A stretch of DNA of 64,000 nt from Calliopsis andreniformis (lineage: Eukaryota; Arthropoda; Insecta; Hymenoptera; Andrenidae). The stretch is taken from positions 18,826,961-18,890,960 of the forward strand of contig NC_135071.1 in NCBI RefSeq assembly GCF_051401765.1, in the 5' to 3' direction. The notes below the pieces were generated by a model. That model ran no database searches and was not told the DNA's origin. It worked only from the letters and a program-made list of their open reading frames with translations. Shown piece after piece: positions 37,074-51,533 of this stretch; the stretch's first letter is position 1; each line of letters opens with the position of its first letter. The translations under genes and the position numbers were made by a program.

Positions 37074-37866
37074 GTAAGTACACGCGCCCGACCGACTACT
37101 CAGCCACGAAATTCCATCGGTAGCGGCCGATCGGAGCTGTACTAAACCTCGTAAATCGCGAGTCGAGGGCCCGACCTTTTGTTTATTCGTGGCGATTTTT
37201 TCACGGAGATTTGTCGCGTGATTTTCGCCAGTTCCTGCCCGTTCAACCCCCAATTTCTTCGTTCGGTAGTTAGTACGTGACACGGGCTTTCTTTCGCGCG
37301 TCGTTTCCGCGGGATCGGCGGTACGATCGGGCAGATATCGCGTGAAATATTTCAAAGCGATTCTACGGACGGGAGGAAGAGGCGCTCCGTGTGTATCCGT
37401 GTAAATGCAAAGTTTGTCACGTAATTTTTCTGACCGCCAGGGCCGCATCTATCAACCCCACTGTTCCGGCCGGCCGATCGCCTACTCTCGCAACTAAACA
37501 CGAATTATGTAGTTTTTCTACTTGGTGTATAGTCAATTTGTTCCTGTCTCGCTTGTAAGAGGAAAGGTATTATCTTTTCCTAGTATTATTCAATTATTGT
37601 ACTGTGATATATTCTCTTCAAATAAAATTGTCTGTTAATTGAATGACTTTTATATTGAATATCCTTATAGAAATACTTTGTTTCTTTTTTTTCTGTGTAT
37701 AGTTTGTTTTTTTATTTTTGTTTTTTTTTTTAAATTATTCTCTTCTGCTTTTCTAGCATGTACTGTTTTTTCGTTAGCAGGACAATTGACAAATTGTAGA
37801 AATTAATTTTTAGTTGACTGTATTTAGCTCGTAAGTTTATGTTATGAACAAAATTACAGGAGCCCA

Positions 37867-37911
37867 ATGTGGGTGGAAGTGAGATGGCATCCAGGGAAAA
37901 GAAACCCTTAG
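37867..37911 (+). other. Upstream ORF overlapping the Cys-rich gene start
   Basis: An ATG at 37867, 17 nt before the main start and in another frame, opens 14 codons and stops at TAG 37909-37911, inside the main ORF. A scanning ribosome using it would bypass the ATG at 37884. It could dampen translation if the mRNA includes this exon as predicted. Confidence 0.5.
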
Positions 37912-40900
37912 TGCCTTCCAAAGCAAAACAGAAGGCGAATAATGATTGCAGTCTGTCATCAAACGAAATCAGAAGCAGAAAGGGCAAGTCACTGTCAACT
38001 TTGAAAACACAGCAACTTGCGCGTGATATTTTGGAAGCTGTGGCAACTGGGAGTGAACTTCCTCCGGAGTTAGAGGCAAGCCTGCCAAGGAAGAAGGTCC
38101 TAAGGAACCTTAAGCGTAAGCAGAAGTTGAGAGTAGCCAAGGTGAATCTCATCAAGTCCAAAGTCACAAGGAAGGTAGCAAATAGGAATCTTTGCAGACT
38201 ATCATCTGACATTAAGAAGGGTGTCAGGACAAAAAGAGTTAAATTAACAGAGGAAAGTGGAGTTAAAACAGCTGATAGTAATTCTAGAATTTCTGACCAT
38301 CGTGTGCATGACACAGAAAGCGAAAATACAGGGATAGAAACAATTAATAGAAGTGCCAAGAACACTCTCAGGACCAAAAAGACCAAGTTTATATCAAGAA
38401 ATAGTGTGGAGATAAAAACTGAGGATACTCAGGATACAGACACAGATTCTGGTGTTGGATCTAATACTAAGAACAGCCCAAAATTCAACAAGAAAGGGAA
38501 AAGCTTAGACAGTTCAGATTTATCCAAAAGCATCAAGTCAGGAAAGTTTCCAGGATTCAAGAGGAACAATATCAGAGAAAGGGATAGTTGTAGTAAAAAT
38601 ACAGAAGGGGATATCAAGTATACAAAAGGAAGAAAAAGCAACAATAAAGATATAGACTGCAGTAGAGGATCTACTGTGGACACAAAATTCTCTAAATCAA
38701 TTTTAGATTCCAAAAGCTCTATAGATCTTACCATAGACGAAGTGATAGCTTCAATGTTGAGCGATTCAGAGATAGATAATCAACAAGTATCAACAGAAAA
38801 GGTTGAGGGAAAGGTTACAAGAAGTAAGAAGATGCTGGTAGAAGAAAACTTAATTCCAGATATTGAAATTAAGAAAGAACCTGACACTGAGGATACAAAA
38901 ATTGTATCTGATGGAGAGAACCTGGAAACAGAGTCCTTCCAAAATGCTATTCAGCTGAGGAAGAGGTCAAGTACATCTATTAGTCAAAGAAGTTTACGAA
39001 ATGGAAAGTTAAGACAGTCAGATTCCAGTATTTCCTCTGACTTAGATTTCAAGAAACGTCGAAGATTAAACTCTGATGAGCCTGGTGGTTTGGAGGTTTC
39101 AATAGATAACACTGTAGATAGTAATGCAGACACAGAATCCTGCTTCTCTGAATCTAGTGGTAATGACTCTCAGACAATTATGGTAACAGCCAAAGATGAA
39201 TCTTGTTTGAAGCAGGAAACAGTAAAAAATTGTGAAGAAAGATCCCAAGCTGGATTAGAAACAGAGAACAATAATAACAGTGACAGAGTAGATAGAGCTA
39301 ATGAAGTAGGACCCACTTTGCGTTCAAAAACTAAAGCCAAAAGTACAGAAGAAATGAAGAATGACAGTGTTAAAGTCGATTATTCAAGAATAGTATCTAA
39401 AAACACAGAAGTGCAGGAGGATGTAAAGAAACTAAGCAATTTAGATCAAGTTAGAAAAGAAATTATTTTAGCAAAGTTCACAGACAAGTCCAAAAGTCGA
39501 AGAAGTAGTTTAAATATAGACATGAAAAAGACAGTAAATTCATTTTATACTACAGACAAATCAGATGGCAATCCAAAATCTCAGATAGATCAAATGATAG
39601 AAAATATCAAGCTCACAATTGCAAAGTCCATAGAAAGTAAAATTTTCGGACCAGAGAAAGGTCTTGGATTAAGCAAGAATTTTGAGGTACCAAAAATTGA
39701 AGAAATAATTGCTCCATTAAGTGCAGAGTCTCAAAAATTGGGACTAGAGGAAAATACAGACGAGGATAAGTCCACTATCTCTAAAAATGAAATCAAATCA
39801 GACAGCTCAGAAAATTCTGTACCAAAAGTGGCTGACACTGCCAAAGAAATTGAGAAACTAGTCATGGGTGATATTGAACCAGGAGAAACTCATTCCCAGA
39901 ATATTCAGGAAAGTGAATCTCCTGATACTGATGGAAGCAATAGTACACACAATGCTTCTGAAGCTTTACACATTATTGAAAACAATGAAAGTAATTGTAA
40001 AACTGTAGACCAAGAAGAGGAACCAAATGGGGATTCTAGTACAACAGAGAAGTTAGAAAAATGTTCAGAACAATTAACAGACGATCAGACGAAAACGGTA
40101 GACGATAGTAAAAAATCGATAACTGTTAGAAAATCGCTAAGAATAATTGACAAAAGCTCTCCTGAGAATACAAGTAATGAACCCGTGAAAAAATTGAATA
40201 GAGTAACAAATAAGGTAGCCCAGAAACCTGAAAACAGTGCAGAGCTTGCTTCACAAGAGGATGCAAATAAATCAACTGAAGATACAACTCCAAACAGTGA
40301 ACCACTTAGGAACGAATTAGCAAACAAAACAGTGGTTTCTCAATCTTCAGATAATGATACAGAAAACGCAAGTAAACAGGTAGAAGAAAAACTTACAGAA
40401 GAAGAAACAAAAACAGATCAGGTTACTGAAAACGAAGTTCAGACCTCTTCAAATATTTCCATGGAAGTCGAAGATATGAAAACATTAGAGAAGACTTTCA
40501 AAGAAGTAGAAAGATTAGAATTAGAAAATCAGTCTAACAATCAATCACAAATAACTACAGAAGATGAGATGGCTAAGGAAGAATCAACTGCTCCAAGTTC
40601 TACAGAGTCTTCTGCATTGCCAGCTAATATAGAACAAGAACCAACTGTTCATAAAGTAACTGAGGATTCAGAAAAAGGTGATACAGAAGACAAATCTGAA
40701 GTAACAGAAAACAGTGAAGAAACTGAAGCTAGTGCTTTGGATACAGTGCAAGATACAAAAAAGGGCAAAAGCAATTGTGACACATCAGTCACTCCTAACT
40801 CTGATTCAAATCTTACCAATACCTGTAGTCCTATTGAGAATACTAAGAAAAGTCTCAATGACAACGTGAAAGACGATAAAGAGAAACAAATCAGTAAATG

Positions 40901-43900
40901 CAATGATACAATAACTGCCAAATGTGTAGAATCCACTGAGAAGAGACCAGCTGTGAATAAAAATATAGAACGTAGCGAATCCACTGCATTTGAGGAAGAA
41001 GGTGAAAAGGTGTCGACCGATCCCGCGACGGAAGGACACAAATCTCCTGGCGAAGAGAAAAAGAGGGTACTGAGAGCTCGGGACAAGACGAAAAAGGCTG
41101 AGAAAGGACAAACGTCCTCCAGCAAAGAGCGTGATACTCCTTCGAAGGTTAAAACAGAAGAAGAAGGCGTTCCGAAGAAACAAACTTCGAAGGAAACAGA
41201 CGAGACAGAAGACATACAAGATGTATCGGATGAAAAATTTGAAAATGTATTAACTTCGGAGGACATAGACGAAACTCAAAACAATGTCGAAGTAGATGCA
41301 AATGGAGCAGAGCCTCAAGCTAGGACCAGACGCAGCAAAGAAATGAAGAAACGTAAGGAGGATCTGGTGACTTTGAAGAACAAGCGAGCCAAGAGGGAAG
41401 TTCGAAAATCTGATCAGCAGAACAAGGAGGAGACTCTGTTGGACGACGAGGTCGCTACGATAAATGAGAATAACAGATCGTTTTTGAACAAGTATGAAAA
41501 TGGGACAGAGTGCACAGCCAATTTCAGAGGTTTCTCCGAGGGTGGAAGAGGCAGCGTTGAAAAGCACCAAGACAGCACAGATAATATCAGGAGCAAGTCA
41601 GAGAATGATCTAATTATTGCAAAGGAGCCTGGCAAGATCGTTCGCGAGAACAGATTCTCCAGAAATCTCTCAGAAAACCATATGACCAAACAGTCGGAGA
41701 ATATCGATATTCTGGATGGCGAATGTAAGCGAAAGACACCAGAGACTTTGCAGAAGGACTCTGATGAGACGTCCACATCTGGCGAATCTTCCAGCAGTGT
41801 GAATGTGACTCCAAAAATCTTAGAGACACCAGAAGACAAGGCGAAGAAAGAATCTATCCTGAGATTGCTCGGTTTAGAATCTTTGGAAAAGGCTGCTGAG
41901 AGATTGAGTAATCAAAAGGCAAAGAAGGAACAGTATACTGGTACATTGAAGACAGTGATTCGTGTTCAAAAGGACAAGGACAAGGATAAGAGGCGGTCGA
42001 GGTCTCCGCTGAAAATGGTACTCAAACAAGGCCGTGGGGATGGCGAAGGCGATTCTCCCGAGTTTTACACCATTCAAAAGGAGGTAAGTAACAAAACTAT
42101 GGCAAAATATGTAAAAGAATTAAAGAAAATTGTCAATCATTATCTTGTTCTCTCTTTTTTCAGTTTGGAACCAGTGGTTTGGGCGATAGCAGCTCTGGTG
42201 CGAACCGAAAGTTCTCTACTAACCACAGACACTCTTGCGGTAATCCTGGTTGCGGGAATAACTACATTCTTAATCATTCCCTTATCCTTCTGCTTGATTA
42301 AAATGAACACACATTCTCTGAGTCCCTTACAGTTTAATAATCCTCAGAATATGTGACGAGAATCGTTTCAAAGCTTAATATGATGTGCTACTACTTGTAA
42401 ATGGTACTCTTAATATGACTACTACAAGTATTTTATCCATTTTCAGCGCACAAAAATGATTCTCCTTCACAAATCATCAACCCTGCACTTCGTACTTACA
42501 ACTACATGTTTTTATAACAAGCATGTTATCTCGTGCTATTGCTTCAAGTACTAAAGACAACCACGATTTCTTTCTAACTCCAAAATCATCGTCTCATTAA
42601 AACTTATTTCATCTCAACCAAAAAGATCGAACTAAATCTTTTACACTTTCCTCACATTACAAGGGTTTTATCTTAATCGTTCAATCGTGTTTTCTCTTCG
42701 CAGACGAAGATAATGAAGACACGGCACCGAAAGACCGACAGTCCCTCGTCATACCAGAGAAGTCCTCTTCATTTTCCATTCATCCAGGACGTTTGTGCGC
42801 GGATGTGTGTTGCTACTGCTTCGGGAAGTTTGGTTCCTTGGACACACCGATGCATTTGGCTCAAATGAAGTCAGACGAGAGACGGAAGAAGATTCTGAAC
42901 ATCGAGAGACACCTTACCAAGGACTCATGTTTATGTGACGCTTGCTACCGGCATGTGGATAGAAAGGTACACACTTTTATTTAGAATCCATCATATTCTG
43001 AGTTGCAATTTTTTAATACCACTTGTATTCTTTTTCAGGCGAACACAAGTCCAACGAATTTGCAAGCGAAGCCCCAGAAACAACATAGACAATTGATGGT
43101 GTCTAAGTGTTCAGCTCGAGACTGTAGGGATGCTGCACGACATCACGTAAAGCGTCGATGGTTGCTCAAGATAAAGGCTGGTTTACAAAATCAGGTGAAT
43201 GCACATGAAATGCACTTGAAGAAGAAACATTCTCGATGAATGACTTTGATTGTAACAAATACTTTTCACGAGCGTAGGTGGATATTGACTGGGAGTCGAG
43301 TCAACACACGTCCATGTCGTTCTGTGTCAATCATTACTCAAAGATAGAACGATTTTTAACTTGCGCCCTCTGCAAACGCCGACTCGCGAGGAATCACACT
43401 CATCATCTGGCGAGTACGGAAACAGAAGAACTGAATCAGATACTTGGACAGCAGGGCATTCCTGTCGTTCTAGCTGCTGGGACCTTCGTTTGCAAACTGT
43501 GTCGTTACTTCACACAGTTGCAATTGAAGTACAAGGATGTGGAGAATATGAGCACGGGTCATCGGTCGTTTTCCAAGAGTTATAGAAAGAGGTACGAAGG
43601 AATATTCTTCACTAAACCCTAAGAGAAAATCAATTTACATTCTTTTTTTATCACGAAATATAGGATGTTTAAATACCTGCTTTTTCTGTTTAGAATCCTA
43701 CATTATCACGACATCGAAGTCCTGGAAAACGAGGATGAGGACTCGTCGCAAAACCAATCGAAAGACAAAGACAAGCGGAAAAAGACCAAGTGCCAGGCAC
43801 AGCCAAAAAGCGGGAGCTCGAAATCGCCAGACGGTACAACCAATTCAACATCAGAAAAATCCACGCCAGAGCCAAGCAAAAACGAGGGTACCATTCCCGA

Positions 43901-45263
43901 GATGGACAATGATAACCGTGGAACGAAAGTAAATTCCTCCTCAACAGACGAGACTGTACCCACCGACGTGCAATTCCTCGGCATAGAAAGCACCATAGAG
44001 AAACTAAAGAAACGCAAACTGCTCGAGATGCATTCGTACCCCACGCCAGACCCCTCAGCCACAACAATATCCTGCGACAGTCCGAACGAGGTGGTCGAGA
44101 TCCTCGCGATGGACAAGGAAGTAACTCTAACCAGATTGCCAAAGAGACCAAGGACTAGCAACGACATAACTCCCGTGGTGCAGCGACTCGGTGCCAATCC
44201 TTCGATCAGCGTTCGCACTCTGTTCCCTGGGGAGGAGGAAATGAACCTTCACGCAAACATAGAGTTCACGAATGTTCGTGAAATCACGCCACAGGGATGG
44301 GAGAAGTGCGCAACCATGATCCAGTACGACAGGGACACGAAGCTCCTCTGGCAAGAGCTCCAAAGACCTTACGGGAATCAGAGCTCGTTCCTGAGACACT
44401 TGATCCTCCTAGAAAAATATTACAGGTCTGGTGACCTGGTGTTGGCTCCAAACGCGTCCAGAAATGCGATTAACTACTCCACATCCGTTCAGAATAGATT
44501 AATATCGTACGAGGGTCCAGAGAAAATGGATGAGCCGATTATGGAGCCAATCGCATCGGAATATCACAATTCTCGTCGCCTGAGTGGCGGCTACGTCCTC
44601 GAAAGGGACAGAATGTCTCTCCCCAGCACGAGCACGACGAAAACCGCGCCAGGCGCTGCTCAATCGAAGAGTAGTCCTCCTAGAGTCCTAAAACTCAACC
44701 CAGGCGTGTCAATTATCAAGAAACCGCCGCCCAATCTACAACGATTGAACCTGCCGTCCACTAGTACAACCGCCAACGGAAACGTGAAGCGGAAGGACGG
44801 TCAGAAGGCGCCGGCCTCTTCTGGCGGAAAAGTATTTCAATTAAGCGAGCCAGATTTCAAACGGCTGCAGTCTTTGAAGAAGCAAAAGCAATTGCTCGCA
44901 GAAAAGCAGTCGGTGAATCCTGGCACTGCCTCTGGCAATTCTGGTTCCTCGAGCAGTCTGAAGCCCAGCAGCGCGCAGTATCAGAAAGCGCAGCTCGCCG
45001 CGCATACGCAGTTTCAAAAGCACCTGAGGATGCAGCAAGAGATGCTGAACAGGCAAAGCAGAGGCGATTTCGAGCCGCTCATTTGCGACATTCGCCCACA
45101 GGCGAACGAGAACAGTCCCACCCAAAACCTGCTGCACAATCTCAACCTGCCAAAATCGATACAGGTGACCACCAAAACGTCCAATCACATACCGATATTG
45201 CCGAAGATACCGAAATCGCTGACGGTGATCCCGCAAACCGTCACCAGACCCGCTGAAAAATGA
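37884..45263 (+). CDS. Very large disordered protein with C-terminal Cys/His-rich zinc-binding module
   Basis: Six coding exons: 37884-42083 (4.2 kb), 42164-42239, 42704-42966, 43039-43194, 43278-43591 and 43694-45263. All are phase-consistent, giving 2192 aa. Residues 1-1400 are low-complexity, Lys/Ser/Glu/Thr-rich and probably disordered, with basic nuclear-localisation-like clusters (RSKEMKKRKEDL, KNKRAKREVRK). Residues about 1450-1665 form a Cys/His module: CADVCCYCFGKFG, CLCDACYRHVDRK, CSARDCRDAARHH, TCALCKRRLARNHTHH and VCKLCRYF, suggesting several zinc sites. The remainder is Ser/Pro/Gln-rich. This looks like a nuclear chromatin or transcription protein, but I do not recognise the family. 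The start is the first in-frame ATG after the acceptor at 37859. An out-of-frame ATG at 37867 overlaps it. Confidence 0.85.
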
Positions 45264-47156
45264 GACGGGGAGCTGCGCAATCGAACGGAGGGACAGTAAG
45301 TAGTTCAGACACGTTACCACAGTTCTTAAGAGAGAGAGAGGACGATTTTTCACGGAGATGATTCTTCGTGGACTTCGTGGAATAGATGATCGCCTATTCT
45401 TTGATAGCGATTGAAGGGAGAAGCGAGATATCTGCCTTATGCACGGTTGGGTGCTTCGAGCACTCCGGAAGCAATATAGCTCGAGCTATAAGATAAATAC
45501 ATGTGCGATTACTCGAATTGTGATCTTGATTAGACGTGTAAACGCACGGTTTGTAGGTAGAAGTACAAGTAACAATGGAAGCCTTGGGAGTTTTGAGTGG
45601 AAGGAATATAGTGGTTTAAGTTGATTAGAAGCCACGGTGTGATATACACACTTTCCGGATGAGAGAACATTGAAGAGCCAAGCATGCCAGTGATAGGCAC
45701 AGTCGATGGCTCTTAGAATCCAGGATGTCCCTTTTATAGGTCACTTTACCATGCACTTGATGCTTTTATGTTTCTTCCACTTACAACACCTGAGCTAATT
45801 AACGATTATACACTAACAACCAAAGCATCGGTATGAAACGTGACGAGACAGAAACTGAATCCTATTTCCGGGGAAAAGTGCCTAAAGTGCGACATAAACG
45901 AAGTCGTTAGTTTTTAATGACACAGAATATAACATGTTGAACGGACTCGAGACACAGTATATACGTAGTTGAATAAATTAAACGCAAGGGAGAAGAATTA
46001 GCTGTTGATTCTGACGGCGATTGGTCCTTGGAACAGGAAAGGAAGGAAAGGGATAGAAGAATCATAGGTATAGTCCGGTTTCCCCTTTGTTTCCACCTTG
46101 TTCAAGTTCCCTGAGAAGATCTGCCGACCCTAGAGATGAACTCTTCACGATCCGTTCTGGGAAAAAGGGTCGGGGTCGATGGTTCCCAGGAGTGACGAAG
46201 CTGATTTGCCTTGCTGTTTATTAGACATATCGTTCTACGTTCTTCGAGACAAGAGATAGATTGGACGATCGTGGAGCGCTCGGAGAACGATCAAAATGAT
46301 CGGTAGTTCGTTCCTTTTACCGCGTCCGAGGGAAAAGATCGAGCATAAACGCGACACATGGCGCAAGTGTATTTCGCCATGTACGGGATGTCTTATTTCA
46401 CTCAATCATTTCTAATATTTCCATTGTTTTCAATGGTACCGTGTTGCCTTCATAAAAGGCCATTCTTTGTTTTTTTTTTAGGAACAAATGTTATTACGAT
46501 AAGCAACATTTTCTTTCATTGCATGTGTGAATTTGAAGGTTGTTGATGTCCTCCAAAGGAGGACTATGAAGAGATGTATTTTTTTATCGTTGAATAGTGA
46601 TGCTTTACTAATGCCGAAAATATTCAAAGTGGCATTGTCTCAGCCGTTCAAAAGTATAGTAAATGAATACGTGTACAGTAGTAGCTATTTGTTCACTATT
46701 CATGGTATTTAGTTCTGATAGAGCGCATGAATTTTTTATAGTAATTTCATTCATCGAGGAGAATATTTATATTCGTCCCTTCGATATTTGGTTTCTTCTT
46801 CTTTTTATTTTCGTACCACAGAGAACAATAGAAATATTTTGGATGATTCAGTTATACTAAACAGCCTGTATGTCCCGTTCGCGCCAGTATATTTTGTCTA
46901 CCTGGCAACGTTTAGTGTAGGGATGTGGGTGCGTTGACACCCTCCCCCTCTATTCAATTGTATATTAGAAAATATATATTTTGGGCCTGCTCTCGCCAGA
47001 GGAGCGCATAATGACGACTTGTAATTAATTATATAATTAACAGGCGATTGTTACGAGCGGAATACAATTAAGTGTTATAACGTGTGAAAATTTGGTAAAT
47101 ACAACTTTGAGTAGGTGTAGATCTACGCCTCGAGCTTATTTATTATATGTTACTAT

Positions 47157-47162
47157 ATTATA

Positions 47163-47193
<31 letters not shown>
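47157..47193. repeat. (TA)n microsatellite
   Basis: Alternating T and A, interrupted once by CA, in non-coding DNA downstream of the Cys-rich gene. Confidence 0.9.
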
Positions 47194-48517
47194 CATATTG
47201 CATTGTACATAACTTGATAATTATTATTTTTCCTAGTTGGTAACCGATGATTATAATTATTAATATTATTATTTCATTACGGGATCATTCGAACATTACA
47301 CTTCACGGCGAATTGAATCGTCGTGTCAGGATTCCTTATACGAATCGTGTAACACGATCGCGTGGATAGCCAACAGAGAGGTTCTTTTCAGACGTAGAGG
47401 GTCGGTTTCTTCTTCTTTTTCTTCTTCATCGTTGTAATAGTAATCGTCTTTGCACTGTCGCCACGTGAAAAGAAAAGAACCGCGTCGAAAGACTTCGCAC
47501 CGATCCCCCGAGAATTTTCTAAGGGAAAGGGAGACTTCCCTCGTTCCAAATACGAGTTTCAAATCGTTGCCTTAAAAAAAGAAATACGCTATCGGGTGTA
47601 GCGTCGTTATCGATTGTATATATTTCGAGAACAAAAGGAAAATATTTGTAAATTAGCTTGTGATGAGAGGAGTGGTTCTAAGAAGGATTAGTTAGGTAAT
47701 GAGCAGCGTATCCTTTGACAATTACTTTTGAACCGAAATCGACACCGATATATTAGTTTTTCTTAAAAATATGTATGCTCTGTTAACGGAGTCTGTTGAA
47801 TTTTCGATATTTCTACTTGATAATTGCTTTCTCTCTGCTGATCATTGTTAAAAACTCGAAAGTTTCTTATGTATCGTTTCATTGTTTCATTAGATTTCGT
47901 TCTCTTTTTTTCCCCCTTCAAATCATTATTGTCGTTACACGATTTTGCACTAGTTACACATTCACGAAGAAGATTCTAATACTTGAATAACGTTCCATTC
48001 GAATAGACACGCGAAATCGGTTCAAGAGCATGTGTACTACTTAAAACTTTTCTGCCGGCTGTGCTGAAACGAGATAACGGTCCGAATAAGCAAGATTTGC
48101 TCCAGTTGCGGGCAAACGAGGAATTTTCAGAGAAAAACACTGGTTACTCGGGTCTATTCCTGGTAATTTATCCTGATTTGTAAATCATTGGCGAATGAAT
48201 TCGTAAAAGGTTGTGAAAGTCATTCTCACTTTTTCCCATGCCGTGTTTCTTCGACAGATTCTGGATTTCCTTGTAGAACAGAACGAAACATTTGTGATTA
48301 AAACGCTTAAAACTGTTTAAAAGACTTGAATGTAAACGATGTCCTACTGCTAAATGATTTGAATATTTTGTATGCGTTGCAGCTGGTACCAAGAATCAAG
48401 GATACACTGATGTTGTAGTAAATTGTAGTACGATCTTCAGAATCTCTGGGGATGCTAGTGGTACTTTAACATATTGTGATAGAGACTTTAGATACCTGCT
48501 AATACAATGATATTAAG

Positions 48518-48623
48518 GTATACTACAGTATCTCAATTCTTAGAGCTTTAGTAATTAAACGATTCTGTAGTATACTGTAGGTGGAATGTTCTTAGACTTT
48601 TAATGATACTAAAGTATACTACA
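48518..48623. repeat. Three alternating inverted copies of an 11-mer
   Basis: GTATACTACAG (48518-48528), its exact reverse complement CTGTAGTATAC (48565-48575), and the first ten bases again at 48614-48623. Adjacent copies could form two mutually exclusive hairpins. The surrounding 300 bp is rich in related TAGTA/TACTA words. Confidence 0.75.
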
Positions 48624-50246
48624 ATATTAGTGCATCCAGATTGTTGACCTAGTACAATGCTGCGATGCACAAAATTCTTCATAATTCAATAATTACCATA
48701 GCATATCATAGTACAGTTTCTAAACTCTCTAGAAATATTAGCACCACTTGGACAGTGGTACAATTTTTAGATAAATTGTGATCCTCTGAAACTACGATAT
48801 CCTATGATAGAGTTTACAGAGTTTTATAAAATATTGGAATCATTTTCCACGAGGACAGAGCTCATAGACAGGAATTTCAAACAGGTTTAAGCACCTCTGG
48901 GAGTATAAATTTTGATGGCATGAGTGAAAGACGGATGTACATACGTTAGAGGGTGAAGCAAGATTCTAATGGGTCATCAGAGTGTTTACAATTCTACTAA
49001 TTTAATGTTTAAGCGCGATTCCCCAGGTGGGAGAGTAGACAGAGAAGGATGGAATTTTTTAGAAAGTCGAGAAACAGCATGAACCAATGTGTCCATGGAA
49101 CGCGAGGTAGCGAAGGAACCCAGGAGAACCCGACGTGCGCGTAATCTAATCTGGAAAACGTTCACGTGGCGACACGTAAAAACGTGCACACACATCGGTT
49201 AACACGCGTACACACATATGCAAGTACCCGTGGGTACTATAGACGTGTAGCCGTGCACATGGAGAGCGTGCGTATGGAACGATAGCAAAAGAATGTCGCG
49301 ACACGAGTATTATATGTATATCGAATATATATAATACCGAGCGTTATAAATGAATATATATTATATACATAGTGGATAAAAAAAAAATTATCATACAAAA
49401 AGAGTACTTGACGGTACGCGTTATACATATAAAATGCTCTATTTTATTAAGGATATTTTTGATATATCTATATATTATATATAAACTATAAAATATAAAT
49501 ATATGTATATCGAAATACTAAAGAAGCGAATCACAGACCGAATAGATATATCGATATCTATGATCAATGTAATTATTGTTATCGACGAACGATGGTGTTT
49601 TAGGTCGCGATAATGTTTACTGAGCTGTGTGCAGAGCGTTATAAGCATGTTTCGTTTACTTTTTCCCTCTTTTAGAATTGATGTTCTTCAGAGAACGATC
49701 GTATTGTGGAATTATAGCCTATGAAAAGTAATAGCAATTTTGCTCAGTTGATTTCTCGATTAGCCGAGGGATCGTTACTCTTTTATTTATTGTTACTTGC
49801 TTTGAGATGATCAGGTTGTCCAGTCATTTTATTTTTCGAGGCGAAGGAACGCGCTCGAGGACGAAAACGAGGCCAAACTTATGAACCGTTATTGTAGAAT
49901 AATTATTCCAGTCCCTCTTCGTCGCGTGCGATTGTGGGCGACAATGATGTCAAGAGCCAATCGAGAGGTTCCTTCTTCGAGAATTTTTAATTACGTTCAC
50001 TAAGTTTCTCCTTTTCTTTCTTTTTCCTTTTTTCAACATGACAACTAAACATTTAATCGATACGTATCATTGTAAGATTTTGTGTGTTGATTACAGTTTT
50101 GCGTTAAAATATACATTTTCCTCTGAATCATTCGATTACCTGTGATTCTTTCTTCAACGAAAATTCGAAGCAAAACGCTGCGCACTTCTCGGCAAACGGA
50201 TCGCTCCTGTGTGAATTAAAAGAACACGAAGGAAATGAGATGATAG

Positions 50247-50293
50247 GAGAGAGAGAGAGTGAGAGAGAGAGAATGCAGATGCGAGAGAGAGAG
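50247..50293. repeat. (GA)n low-complexity repeat
   Basis: GAGAGA runs interrupted by a short non-repeat segment; a possible GAGA-factor binding stretch. Non-coding. Confidence 0.85.
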
Positions 50294-51533
50294 GAAAAAC
50301 AGACCCACGAGTGGACTGAAGAATTTAAGTTTTAAGAATTCTATTTTTGTGATCAAGCAAGAGGGAAAAGTGTAATTAATTGTAGTCAAAGCGACGCAGG
50401 AATCGTCTAATGATTTTTGGCAGGAGTAACATGTTTCCAAAATTCGTTTTTTCTTCTCTTTTCAATGAAAAATGCCACTTCATCGATATAAACTCAGGGC
50501 CCATCGATCAGTTTATACTGAAAAAATAAGTAATGTTCATGATAATCCACTTTGGTCTCATCGAAGCTCTACATAATTTCAAACTGTGACAAATTAACAG
50601 AATCTTATAAAGAGAGAATACTGTAATCTAGTCCAATTTCTTCAATCGCGAACAGCCTCTTGTGATCGAGGCGCCAGTAGTAGATCCAGATGATCAAGAA
50701 CGGCCGAAGACCATTAATGCTCTGAGGATAAGTGTCTGGCAGCGCACAGTGGTGATTCTACTGGCAGCAAACAATCGCGCAGACCTTTACCTATGCAAAT
50801 GATTTCAATCAGTTCTTCCAAACATTTATTCAATACTTAACAAGTACACAGAGTTCGGCGAGTTTGCGGTCAATATTCTAAAATCTCATTTGTTTAAATA
50901 TTTAACTAAAACTCAAATCAATTATTCAGATTCAATATTCTCTCGTTATAAACTCTTGACTATGGCCACTATACCACGAAATAATTATTAAATTCTCCTT
51001 CTACTAGTATTCATGCTACATCTTATCATGTATAAATATAATTATCGGTACTGCTTGCTCACAATTGTTAACTTGAACGAAAAATCATTCGACGTTCCCT
51101 GCAATAAGAAAGCATCTGTTTAGCTTGAAAGATAGGAAAAAGAAAGGTTAGGTCGAAAAGCGACGGAAGTTGAATCGCGCCGATCGATCGATCGGTTTAC
51201 TTTAGATGATGCTATTTTATTACGTGAAACGAGAGCGAGACGATCGCTGAATAGCAATGAGGACAGAAAAAGAAGCAATAAAAACGAGAAAAAGAGAATA
51301 GAAGTATCTAGCGCGCACTAGGTTTTCAGACGTCAATACGCAAATTTCGGTGGTATTTTTCTCGACTCTCCACCGATACATCGTTGCTGTTTCTCGACTG
51401 AACATCGGTAAACTTACGCTCGCGAATCAATCGATACTCGTACGACTAAATACAAGGTAGGCAAATCGATTTGTTCCATTAGCTTTTCCCCTTACTTCAA
51501 GGATGTGTTTTGATCCATCAAAAAATCGTGATA

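Noticed and set aside
40649..41266. Minus-strand Ser/Phe-rich ORFs across the large exon
   Set aside because: They are antisense reflections of Lys/Glu/Ser-rich low-complexity coding DNA with no stop codons by composition. No independent evidence.
42084..42356. Extension of the 4.2 kb exon's ORF into a hydrophobic, membrane-like C-terminus
   Set aside because: It begins exactly at a strong donor (GAG/GTAAGT) and runs through an intron and then through a real exon (42164-42239) in the wrong frame. The spliced path restores a conserved Cys-rich frame with matching phases.
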